Below the pieces are notes generated by a model, which saw only the letters and a list, made by a program, of their open reading frames with translations, was not told the origin of the DNA and did not search any database. The position numbers and the translations under genes were made by a program. DNA of 64,000 bases, taken from positions 67,003,249 through 67,067,248 of the forward strand of contig NC_088295.1 of the NCBI RefSeq assembly GCF_032854445.1, read 5' to 3'. Shown piece after piece: positions 1-12,200 of the stretch (its first letter is position 1; every line of letters starts with the position of its first letter). This DNA comes from Liolophura sinensis (Eukaryota > Mollusca > Polyplacophora > Chitonida > Chitonidae).

Positions 1-509
1 TGTAATTAATAATATTTCGTAGTTTAATTAATGTCCTCTCGAAAGTCTTCTGAAATATGTGATCCAGTCTTCTTTTCATTATATGAAGTATGACGTATAT
101 ATCTATGAGAACTCCAAAGACTGTTAGGAGCATGAATGACATTCTGACTACATTACCGGTCCTTGCGTATTTCGGTATTAATATTTATAGAGCACGCCCA
201 CACAAAGCGCAACTTTCTGAATGTGTCTACGATAATCGTCAAATCTCCATTCGTGTTATTGACCGTGCGTGTGTCAGACAACGGTGTTGTAACTAGACGG
301 CTTTCATTCATAAATCCTAAGCCAAGAAAAAAAGGATCCAGCTAACAAACATGTTTAGGGCTGTTATACACCTAGAATACTTAAAACTGAAATTAAAACT
401 CCAGGGAAAAGTTTGGGAAACATTTTGTCTGCCCTGTATAAAATAAATATAAATCTTAATTTTAAAAATTTAAAATCCTGTGGTGGTCGGGAATATATCA
501 AGCATACTT

Positions 510-740
510 AGTTTATTTAGTTGATTGGCGTTTTACGCCGTACCAAGTTATATTACAGCCGTCCTGTTTATGTGTGAAACAATCCGAGGCATCCAGTGTA
601 AATCACCGCACCTTGCCATGAATCTTTCAAGTCTCCTAACATAAGGCAACAGCCGAACCAACGAGAGATGGATTCGAACCTACAATCTCGATAAATGAAG
701 GGTTAGGTAGTCCCGATAGCTGGCCAAGCATTGGTTCCCA
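510..740 (-). mobile_element. Old tRNA-derived SINE copy
   Basis: The start reads as the SINE 3' end in reverse ('GATTGGCGTTTTACGCCGTA'), and a B-box-like TGGATTCGAACCTA lies near 672, where the tRNA-like head should be. The copy is divergent in the middle, so its boundaries are approximate. Confidence 0.6.
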
Positions 741-2340
741 CTGTATATTATAAACTACTTCCATTTACCATGTACTATTTCATCCAATTTTTTTTTTAAA
801 GAAATCTCGTGAGAAAATCTTTACACATTTCTGCTAGACCTTGAGCTCTAGTTTCTTTCGTACTCATCAAGGCGGCGCAGTATAGAGCTCCCATTGTGTT
901 TTGAATGTGGGAAGCTAATTTGGGTAAATCTGAAGAGGCGGTCCAACTGGTCTAATTTGGCAAAAGGGCGCAATTTTCCAGAGGCACAAGTCAACAGCTA
1001 AGCCCGAAATTACATTGCAGTGTTTTCCCGCTAAAATTCCTGGTCGGTCTCTTTGCGATTCTGTGATGAGCGGCAAGTCAGGAATGCCGGCAGTCTGAAT
1101 GGCGTGTTGTAGTGCCTGGCCACTGGACCCACCTGTAGCTCCGCGCACTGTTGCAATGTGTTAAACATTCGTGTGGTTTAGACCAAATATATAGAGTGGC
1201 CGTGATGGCGAGGAGCTGCTCTCTGTCTGCCTCCCAACAGGCCCATGTCAATAAGGCCAGGCTGTAAATAATAAATGTCAATAATTTGTATTTCGTGTAA
1301 AAGAATGCTTTGAGTTTAAAATCTTTGAGAGAACCATTCTCATATAGAGCTTCTTTTACAATGTGTCATCGCCATGCGAGCTATGCCTAACACAAAGAGC
1401 CAGTAGCGGCCAGCCCCGTCGTGTGTGATACAATGGTACGTGGCTCACGGCTTTGTTCTTTTGCGGTAAACCTCATTGTTACGGATTGTCTAGATTTCTG
1501 CCAGAAACCTTATTGCACACTTCAAAATATAAAGTACATGGATATAGGGGAACCTCGCTCAAGGGGCCTGTATCCCAAGAGAGGTTCTGATCCAAACCTT
1601 TAAATCTTGTGTCAATTACGGTAGCTGCTGGAAAAACTAAGGCAACTTCAAAGACTCCTAACAGTATTTGTAGCAGGCATGACAACCTGTGAAGTGCTGC
1701 GAGAAATATCATGCCGAATTGCTCTGTTTGCCAGACGGACAGCTTAGAGAAAAACGGCACGCTCTCTATAGATCCGGTTCGCCGCGATTCCTCCTTGTCT
1801 TAAACCGTTTGTACTTTCCGGAAGCGACACGGTTTGTTTGGCTGGTGTTTCTAGGCTGTCCATTCCTCAGAAGAAAAGATGGAAATCTGAATAGGCATAA
1901 TTGTGATCATGTTATATTATAGGACCGTGTGAGGCTAAAAATCGAAACTTATTTATCAAGAAGTTTTTTTTTTCTTTTTCATAATATTGAAAGCCTTTTT
2001 TTTTACTTGAGCCTGAAAGAAAGTGATTGCTGCCTGCATTACTTTGAACGTCTCCAGCCTGTCAGCACCCTGACTGAGTATAGTCAGTCTTCATACGCCA
2101 TCAATGACTTCAAAGTGGTTTGTTCGTTTGTAACTTCAAGAGAGTGCAAACGTGAGGTACGAGGGGAGTGTCCCTGTCCGCTTACTCCCCATTCTTCACC
2201 TGTCTCACCCGTGGCCCAGCCCCAGAATCCGCCTGGGAAGCGAACCCTGGGAAAATGATCCACCTTCAAGTCGGCATTACCATGGTTCCTCCTTACTAAT
2301 TCTTACTCTGTATAGCTATCGGGATGTGTATCTAAGCGAA
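741..2340. other. Upstream flank, no gene recognised
   Basis: All open frames here are short, overlap on both strands and lack recognisable domains or paired splice signals. I see no gene, RNA gene or clear repeat. Confidence 0.5.
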
Positions 2341-2349
2341 TGCGAGACT

Positions 2350-2943
2350 ATTTAACTCTCGCTTTAACACCCCCCTCCCCTGCCCATTTAAAAAGGCGGC
2401 CTGTGGGAGAGGGCGTCCCGTAAGCCTGTTTACACGGACCGCTGGTCCCTAGCGCGCTACCGCGGCGACTCCGTCAGGGAGCGCGTGTGCACATGTACAT
2501 ATCTGAGGGCGATGACTGACAGATGGCTGTACACGTGGGTAGGGACTGCGGCTCGCGGTATTGGTCCAGCACAAACCAGTAATCACCACAGTTTATAACC
2601 TACAAGCCCAAACATTGCTCCATGATAAAACGGGCCATCCATGCTGGCCGAAGGAGAGGGTTCAATCCACTGGATTACCTGGTCCGATAGCAAACTTTGT
2701 CACACATCACAGTCACGTACCACTAAGTGGACCACAGCTTTACTCTTGGAAGTGTGTATCGCAATGTTCGTAAATCTAGACTAATACCTCTGCTCTCTTC
2801 CTTATTTTAACTCATCAGCGTTTTGGAGGTTTTTTTTATGATTTCTTCAATTCTCACCTTGGTCGGACTGATCGAAGTTGCGCTGGGTTATACAGAGATT
2901 GTAATTAGTTTTGTGATTTCCTTTTTTTGTTGCGACTTTCCAG
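2350..2943 (+). promoter_or_regulatory. Notum: Presumptive Notum promoter and 5' noncoding exon region
   Basis: About 2370-2560 is markedly more GC/CpG-rich than its surroundings and contains a TATA-like TTTAAAAA at 2387-2394. The first coding exon is preceded by a strong acceptor (polypyrimidine tract, then TTTCCAG at 2937-2943) only three bases before the ATG, so at least one noncoding exon must lie upstream. Possible donors are GTAAGC near 2429 and GTAGGG near 2539; which is used cannot be decided from sequence. Promoter assignment is inference. Confidence 0.4.
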
Positions 2944-3214
2944 AACATGCTGATGTGTTATAGCTTGTGCTTCTTGTGGATTTTACTGCTGAAAACTGGA
3001 GGATGTAACAGCAGCACAACAAACAATGGAGGAGGCGCTGATATCATGCTAGACATCGCTAAGATGTCCCCACTTGGGGACCCCGAGGAAATCTTAGCAG
3101 CTCTCCGTCAGGTCGCCAAAGCAGTTCACAGATGTGGAATTAAAGAATATCCTAATTTGAAACGGGTCTTTTTAACCAACAAAACTGTTACCTGCAACGA
3201 CGGCACCTCAGCCG
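2944..3214 (+). CDS. Notum: Notum coding exon 1 (signal peptide)
   Basis: The acceptor ends at 2943 and the ATG is at 2947. The protein begins MLMCYSLCFLWILLL, a good signal peptide of about 20 residues, and reaches the conserved TVTCNDGTSAG. The donor is G|GTAAGA after 3214, leaving one base of a Gly codon. Intron 1 is 9.1 kb long. Confidence 0.9.
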
Positions 3215-6200
3215 GTAAGACCAGTTCCCCTTTTTCTGAATTTCTTTGTTTTGTTTTGTTTGTTTGTTTGTTTTTTTTTTTTCGTTTTTTTTTTTTTTGT
3301 TTTTTTTCACATGTTATTTTGTCTGATGGTGTTGTGTGTGCGATAATGCACACTGGTATGAGACGGTGATGACATTTGGGTTTCCCTCCATCATCTATTC
3401 ATGTCTGTTACTCTTATTCTATCTTTTTAAGCAAACAAGGAAAACTTGGCCCGCACAATTGCGGTTTTCTCTTTATAGATGGTTTATCACCTCTGCTGTG
3501 TAATTTAGAAACAATGCCCAGGTAAATACTTTTGATGTGGATACGAGCAAACGAAACATGCTGTTGAGAACGTAAGACAATTAGATAAAGAACAAACATC
3601 CCTAAGATAAATGACAACCCGTGTTATCTTTTCAAACTACATGTCGACAACTTAGCAGTAATCTATCCAGCAGCTAAGTAAACCCAACCAGTAGATCTCT
3701 TCTCATCTCGACACTCGTGAATTACCAGTTAGTATTTACGTCTGTGGCCAGGACACGCGCCAGGCATTCAACCACCCCTCCCCTCTCTCCTCACTTCAAA
3801 CTGATCGCCCGCGCCAAACCGACCCTTGCGCTCCATAGTGGCGAACTCTTCCGGGGAGGTTAAGGAATGATCGACTCGCATCTTCGTCCACTTAGGATTC
3901 AATCGCATCTTCGCATCGCTTTACTCAAGATATCTTAAGATATGCACTCGCATTTTTCGTTAAGTCGACCCAGCATTAGCGCATTAGCAGTTCTTTCACT
4001 TTTGTTGTCGCTGGTATAACACTATACGTCTGGGACAAACAGATGCGTATATTATCCGCGAGGCACATCAAACGAAAAGCTTTTGTTTCATGATCCCTTT
4101 AGTCTCTGGCATTACAAATGTCAACATGCAAGGTAAGAGGGTTTAAACGGCCGATCATTCCGCTAAACAGTTTTATATAGAGCCAATGACAGACGATTGG
4201 GAATTGGCGGGAAGTACTCTGGTGAAATATGACTGTGTCGCTCTATGTATTTAAACATATAGTTGCTCCTATGTGACGTTTTTTTCTCTTCAAAGAAACA
4301 ACACAAGCAGATTTATCTGTAAAGAAGGTAGTTATTCTTTAGTGTAGCGCTTACTGCCAAATACCGGCTAATATGGGTCAGAAGAGCTTAGCTAGGGATC
4401 ACAGAGAGCCGTTTGAAGTGATGCTGTACTAATGACATTAAACGTCTAGGATGCTTCACTACACGTTATATTCATGAAACAAACACTCAGCACTCGCGCT
4501 CAAGTCTGACAAAACCCATTTGGCCTGCCCCGGAACTTGAACGATATAGCTTTCAGCCGAGTCTCGACTCCGCGTTTCTCCTGTAGTCAGGAGCGCCGTT
4601 TGCTATTCAACCCGATCTGTCTACCCAGGAAGACTAGGCTGGGATGGAGCTATTCCCTGCATGCGCGGAACGCGGCGATTCCTGGCTCTCGAATAATATA
4701 CACCTGTAGACAATTCTGATGTGAAACCTGAACGGGGATTAAAAATGTCAGATTTCACGCCGATATTGTTAATGTGTAATTGAAAACGGAGAAACCGTCT
4801 TCAGAGTTATTTTGCACAATTTGGGCGGGACAGTTCTGCTGCTCGGCTTACTTCTCATCAGATGGCGGCCACACGGCACTCGCTGTTATTTGCTGCTATG
4901 CCTTGAAACAAGCAATTCACATGCACGCTTTTTATACACTGATACAGATGCCGAGTCGGTGTTCACGTTTGTACATCCCTGTAAACATTAGAAAAACTCA
5001 GCCTGCAAAACATGCGCATAATTGGGATGTTAATTTAAGTGTCTCCCCAAAACTTTGATGTCTGCCTTGAGAATAGTTGCAATAGCTTTGTTGACGGCGC
5101 GAAGGAAAGCCAGGTTTTGCCTCTCACCAGAGAAGCTGCCGGTTTCTTCCCTCCTTGATACAAATAGTTAACACTGGTATAAAACCACATCCTTCGCGCT
5201 CCACGTATTTACATTTCTCGCCGGAAAACTTGTTTCACTTTATTTATAATGTATATTTTGACAGCATACTTTCCTTGCAATACTTTTGCTATAGCATATG
5301 GCTTTACTTAAAACATAAATAAAAGTTTATAAAGTGAATGTATAAGGTGGTTTGGCTGAGGGCAAAAAGTCCTTTCGATTCATTAATGATCTCGTGTAAG
5401 TGTGTGTATGTACAAATGTGTTTTTGAGGGAAGTCATGGCTGTGCAGAAAGATTCAACTGGACATAATTTTGGACACACATTACACCTAAAAAGAACTCG
5501 TATATAACTGTCGATTTCATGGGACATCTTGTCAGTATTTTATGAACATGCTAACGTTATCAACCTAAATCAACGATATAAAGGTACACTCCAAACTCAC
5601 CATGATTCAGGAGGTACACGTGCAATATATACCCTAAACGCTCTCAATATAAAATTACATTCAGAATTATGAAAAGAGACACGAATGTATTACGAAGAAA
5701 AGGAGCCTAAACGGAAATTCCGAATCAGTTTATGACAAAAACTTTTAAGTTACTACTATGTGCAAGATGCGTTACCTAGGTTTGCGTGGCATGCTGGAGG
5801 ATAGCAAGTACAGAGTTGAATTTGGGCCGAGTGAATCCTGGAGACTACATACACTAGCTACCCGGTTCAGAAGACTGGCCAGTTTATGACCTCTATCCGT
5901 ATTCCAGCATTCTGTTAAACCCTGCGACGCTAGTGGATCTACATTGCATCGCTGTTCCCTGAAATCGGTTACACTCCGGCGGTAGTGACTGTATATGCAT
6001 CGCTGTTCCCATACACTCCAGCGCTTGTGGATGTAGTTGCATCGCTGTTCCTTAGAATCCGTTTCATTCCGACGGTTGTGGATGTATTTGCACCACTGTA
6101 CCCTAAATTACTCCCTTTTCGGCGATTTCGGATGTATATACACCACTGTACCCCGAGATCCGTTACACCCCGGTGGTTGTGGAAATATATGCCCCATTGT

Positions 6201-9200
6201 ACCCTTACATCCCTGAGATTGTGAAATTATATGCACCACTCTACCCTGAAATCCTTTACATCCTACTTGTTGTGAGTGTGTATGCATCGCTGTTCCCTGA
6301 AATCTGTTACACCCCGGCGCTTATGAAGGTATATGCACCACTGACCTCTGAAATCCGTTACACCTTGGCGGTTGTGAGTGTGTATGCATCGTTCTTCCCT
6401 GAAATCTGTTACACCTTGTCGGTTGTGGTTTTATATGCACCACCATTCCGGACATTCTGTTAAACCCTGGTCATTGTAGATGTATATATGCATCAATACC
6501 CACAGCATTCTGACAAACTCCTGCATTTTTGACTATAAATGAACCATTGTTCTCCACTTTCTGCTTAACTCCCGCGCTGTTAAATATCAGTAATTGTGGA
6601 AGTATATGACAATGTACAAGTTACTGTCTACTCTGACACAATCTACATTTTGAAAAAAAAAACACATCCACCCAGGTTCCTTGAACTTTATTGAGATCTA
6701 TATATTAGAGACCAGCATATAGGGTGAAACCAAAGCAGCTTCAACAGTGTGATAACTGACAAATGGTCACACGTAACCGGTGTTATTCGGCCTATCACCA
6801 ATTTACCTCAGGGTTTTATTCTAACAGTTCGAATAAGTGCCTTAATAGTAAACAACTTATATGGCATCTGTCACATTGCCTTCATGAACAAACAAACAGA
6901 CTTGAATGCATATATAACGGTATATGTAACAATGCCAGAGTGGTTCTTACGTCTCTACAGAAGGTTTTTAGGTTATACCAAGGGTGCCTCTTTGTATAGC
7001 AGGCGACCCAAATGCCAATATATTTGAAAGTGCTGCCTCACTGGACCGTCATCTAGAAGACACCAGATATGACGCCTCACTCAGTCACAATATACTGTAT
7101 CATCTGATCGTTTCTCATCTTCCTTTATACTGAGTTTCAGGAGAGGCAGTACCAAGATCGCCTGTTTAAAAGTTTTAGACTTGACCCCCACACGGATTTG
7201 AACCTGGATATCCCCTAAAGAGACGCCATATTAGCAATATCTCAGCTACATCGTGAAGAAAACATGCTAATATGTAGAGTAACTATGAGTTTCGATTTTG
7301 TAATCGACAACAAAGAGCAACTTTCAGTCTCTACAGCTTAAACGCCCGTATATAAGCAAATGTTTTGAATACAGCATTCGTCAATCAGTTTTATATATGC
7401 TGTTAATGAAAATCTTCCCAGAAAACATCTCAAAGTTTTCCAAATGAATACAACGTTTTGGAAATTTAAAATAGCTGTGTTAAATTTGTGTGCAAAGTGA
7501 TGAGTATACTGGGTATCAGGTGTAAAATATACACAGATATTGATGATTACCCAGGCTTATACTGATCTGTTTTATCTGGATGTAGGCGGAGCATATTACC
7601 GCATGGAACCAAATTACCGAGTTGTATATTCGAATAGTTGCAATCAGCAACTGAAATCATACATATTTTGATTATTGCCAACTTATAAACTGGCAATGAG
7701 GCCGATTAAGACAATGAACGTAAACGTCTTAATTCGTAAACGAATCGGTCTTAATTTCTCACTTTATATTCACTTTATTAGTTCTTTTATAGTGTGTATT
7801 GGACATTGTTTTGTAAAGCGATTACTCTCATACATTTATTAGTATCATTCGGAATGAATAATAGAAAGTTGGAAACATTTATGAAAGCACTTCCTCCTGT
7901 ACATTAAGCCATCTAAGAAATTGAACATTTTCAAAATATCATTCATTTGTTCATCCTGACTGCATTTTTTCTCTCTCAAGCATCACAAACACTCATGCAC
8001 AGTAACGTTGACGTCACTAAGCAATGATATAAAATCAACCGTTTACAGTTTATTAACCCCCCACCCCCACCCCCATCCTATGTGTTCTGTGCAAGATGCC
8101 GGCAAAACCGTTTACAGTAATGTGTTTGAAGGCTGTGTCCATTGCCTTGTTCTTATACATTCTCTCCCAGGGAAACAAAAGATAATCATTTTCCACAGCG
8201 TCGTGCAGAATAGCATGTGTTTCTTTTTCGCTCTTGTTAGCTTATCAAGGCGAACAATTTCGCTACGCTTTGAATGCCTTTTATCAAAAGCAAAGCCAGT
8301 CGTTTGTTCGGCAACCCCCGTCAACACCGGCATACTTGCGTTCGTAGCGCCTCCCTGTAACGTGGCGAGTATTTGTTCACATTTGTCTTCTTCAACCGTT
8401 AGCCGAGTTGTTGGGTCTATTACACCGGCTTCTTTGGGAGCCTGCCCGCCCCTCAAACAAACCGTTATGTTTGAAGAATAGATCAAATGTACGACAGAAG
8501 TGGAGTGAGTGGTGAACTGGGGACGATCCCAGACCTGCACGATTAACCCCGGAACTATAGGATCGTCTGGAGAAGAACAACTTCACTGTGATGTATGACG
8601 TGTAGTCTAGCTTAGCACAGTTTCCTAATCACCATGGTAACCGTATTATACATTGTCGCTCTGTAACGTTGTTCTCACTATCGTTACGCGCATCAAAACA
8701 ATCTGCAACCGCTCAGCTGAATAGCCATGAATACTTGTGGATGGTATATTATGAATTTTGCAGATACACATATGACCTTTGGCTATTTTTACAAATGAAC
8801 AACACATGGCTATAACGGGATGTTGAAGTACATAGCCGTAACGTGTAAGGCGTCTAAGCGTCACATATGACATTCGTATACCACGTGTATTCTGCAGAAG
8901 GGGGCGTTCGGAAAAGATTATCATGACATGAAAGACTTGCAGCATATAGAAAACACACATGTAAAACCAGAACAGCGGCGACAGGTGGCAAATGGTCATA
9001 CGTAAATGGTGAAATATGACCTCTTCACCTGTAATTCTGACATAATTACACAAATTCTCATGCGCAAAAATATACGTATAAAATAAGACTGGTAATTTTC
9101 AAAACAGAAGCAGTTAAAAGTTTTCCTGGTTGCGATGAAGAATCAGCAGAACGATTCCAAACAGAAACAAAACCAAGTTGAAGATGTTGAAATCTGGCGC

Positions 9201-12200
9201 AAATACACCCGTCAACGTAAACGCATCGATGCTGTACATGTATCACAAAGGATGCTCGTGAAAAGGGTAACCGCTGAAGCCTGCACCTGCTTAACCTTTG
9301 GAGCATATATACAGCTTCTTATACATCTATGCGTCGAAGCATACATTCGTATACCAGCGGTCAACCAATAAGGACGTTCTAGGTCAATAATCGCAAGGCC
9401 AATTCCCAAACCTATAAACCTCGAAAGCATATTTTCTTAAGCCTAGAATCATTTACACGCTCCTAACCCCGGACACATATATTTCTCAACAGCGAAAGCA
9501 TTTACTAACCCCCGGATGCATACATTCCTCAACCGTGTAAACATGCAGATACTCGCTACTAACCCCAGATGCATACATTCCTCAACCGCTTAACCATGCA
9601 TTTAAACGCTACTAAACCCGGGTGCATACATTTCTCAACCGCTTAAACACCCATATACACGCAACTAACCCCGGATTCATACATTCGTCAACCGTGTAAA
9701 CATCCACATACACGCAACTAACCCCGGATTCATACATTCGTCAACCGCGTAAACATCCATGTACACGCTACTAAGCCCGGATGCATACATTCCTTCAACG
9801 GCGTAAACATCCATATACACCCTATTAAACCCGGATGCATACATTCCTCAACCGCGTAAACATATGCACTCTTCTAATCGCGGATATAGATCAGTCACCT
9901 CTAACCTTGAAAATATACCTACACAGTCCTCAATCCAATCTTTTTTCATTTATCTATGGACATCAATTTCGGCAGCTGGGTCAGCGTGACATGCACACAG
10001 TGAGATATATAAACCAAATAATTAGAAAACAATGTGTTAGCTGATCGACTGGTAAGACATAAACAGTGAAGTATTAAGACGAGGCATTCCTCCCTTAAAA
10101 CATTTCGAATCATGAGTATCAGTTTTGGAGTGTTCGAAAGCAATGTCAGGCAACACCACGTAAATTGGCGTGAGTGATTACGTTCATGTTCCGCATATAT
10201 CGCAGATTCAGGGAACAAGCGCATCATTCAGGTATGCATTTGTATTCTTTTAGAATTTGATTGTAGTGGGAAACACTACACTCCTATATTGCATATACGC
10301 CTAAAAGAAACGAAAGTTATAAACGGTGTACAGCCGATTTTGCAGGCGTCTGTTGAAATGTGTGGGAAGATGCATGGCCCGTCTTAACAGTGGACAAATT
10401 CAAAATTTTAAACAAAATGAAGCTATTAAAGACCCACCGCAGAGTCTGTAATTTTGTGAAAAAGACCAGCCTTTCCAGTTATGACGTTAGTGAACAGAAG
10501 ATCTAAGGAAAAAGCCTGCGCGTGGGCTGCTTCTAAAACCTAACCAGTAAAAATACCGGAAAGATAAAAGATATCGGCAATTTTATACCGCTTAAAATAG
10601 AGTGGAATGTAATTATGTGAGTGTGGGCAAAGGGCGACCACACGCGACTGTAACAAGGGACATTTGTACGCCTCGCCAGAATTAACTGATGAGGGATTAA
10701 CTGGGGTAATCACCTGTAAATCGTTGAGGGCACTTACAGGTGTGGTGTACATAGCTTTTATTACCTCTGAATACATCTGATTATACTCGGTGTGTTTTGT
10801 AAGGGCTGCAAACAAAGCACACCTAGAAACATCAAAGCTCGTTCCCTTCGCCCGCCCATCGATCAAATGTTCCTGGAATTTACAAAATTGGGCGTCCAAG
10901 ATCACAGACTTCGGCACTAACGGCATCTGATGGAGCTTTGATTTTTTTAAATCAACAATCAAGTCTCGCTCACATATATCTGTTGTTTCGTTACAAAAGC
11001 ACGAGCCAAACCACAGACAGTAATCAAAGAAGTTTATGTCTCATTTGTTATCTGTAACTTGAAATGACAAAGTATGAAGTCACTAAATTAAACTCTAAAA
11101 AACGCTTTGTTGCACATATACATACATAGATACAAGATTTCATTGTATCGAAAGGGTATCGTTAAATGCTTGTCACTAGGAGAATCTAAATGACTCTTAA
11201 TCAAACCAGATTTTAACAAATTGACAATTCCCTGGCGATTTTATTAACTGCAGTGTACCCGCAACTTTTATTTCTGAGATACTTGTCCCTATCTTTTAGA
11301 AGCTCCAGTGGTTTGCGAAAATTACCGACAGCTGCCGAATGAGTCTCCGAGAGCTCACGAAGCAGCTGTAAACACCCGCATGAGGGGCTCTATAGCCTGG
11401 ATGTACATAGGGCTTGTCAGATCACGAATGTATAACTCTTTGAGATAAACGATATATCGAATGAAAGAATGCCATATGTTGAGATAAATGCTTCTGTAGC
11501 TATATAAAAGCCATCGAGGGCCCTTGAACTAGTGTAAATACTGACACCACAAAGCCGTACCTTTGACTGATGTTCCGATGAACACATGCGACTAAGGTAG
11601 AGAGGGCAAATCTACAGTGATATAAAGTTACTGGGGTCAATCTTTAAGGCAAACCTTGGGCTCAGAGGCCGCCAGAAGTTGTAACTTGTCACTAATATAC
11701 ACATCAAATACTCCAGTCTCCAAAACACTCTAAGGTTTCAAATGATCCATGCTGGCTGGCTAGCATCAAAGCGACCTCCCTAAAACTGCATAGCGTTCTT
11801 CTTACAGAGCTATGACCGGGCTTTTTCTTGACAAGTTGGGAGGAATCAAAGGCTCTCGGAACTAATTGCTCTTACTAGTCCTTCGCGGAGCTTGTTCATT
11901 TTTAGACACAAAGAGAGGACTGAAACGAAGTGAAAAAAAAAAACTCTGAGAGTCAACTTTTGGATAGACGTAAAAGAAAATGCAGAAATACACCTCCAAC
12001 TGTTTGAGATGAGAATATGACCTACTTTTTATACGTTGAACTCAATATTAAAACTGTGTAATAATGATTTACTTTAGGAATAAACCATCTAAATGTACTT
12101 TCACTTTTAAGCTCATTTTTAATTGTTGAGAGTGAATTAGTCAGCTGCATTTTTTGTGCCTTAATTGGCAGTAAGACGGGAAACAAAGTTGCCTAAACTT

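Noticed and set aside
5985-6463. Open frames with repeated VYASLFPE-type segments
   Set aside because: Translation of the 51-bp minisatellite, which is a multiple of three.
8008-8540. Overlapping open frames of 157 (plus) and 142 (minus) residues in Notum intron 1
   Set aside because: Both strands are open over the same stretch, there is no recognisable domain and no paired splice signals. Chance in a CpG-richer patch is likely.
10540-10962. 140-residue minus-strand open frame (MIVDLKKSKLHQMPL…)
   Set aside because: No recognised family, no repeats or splice context. It could be a fragment of a mobile-element gene, but this cannot be supported without a search.
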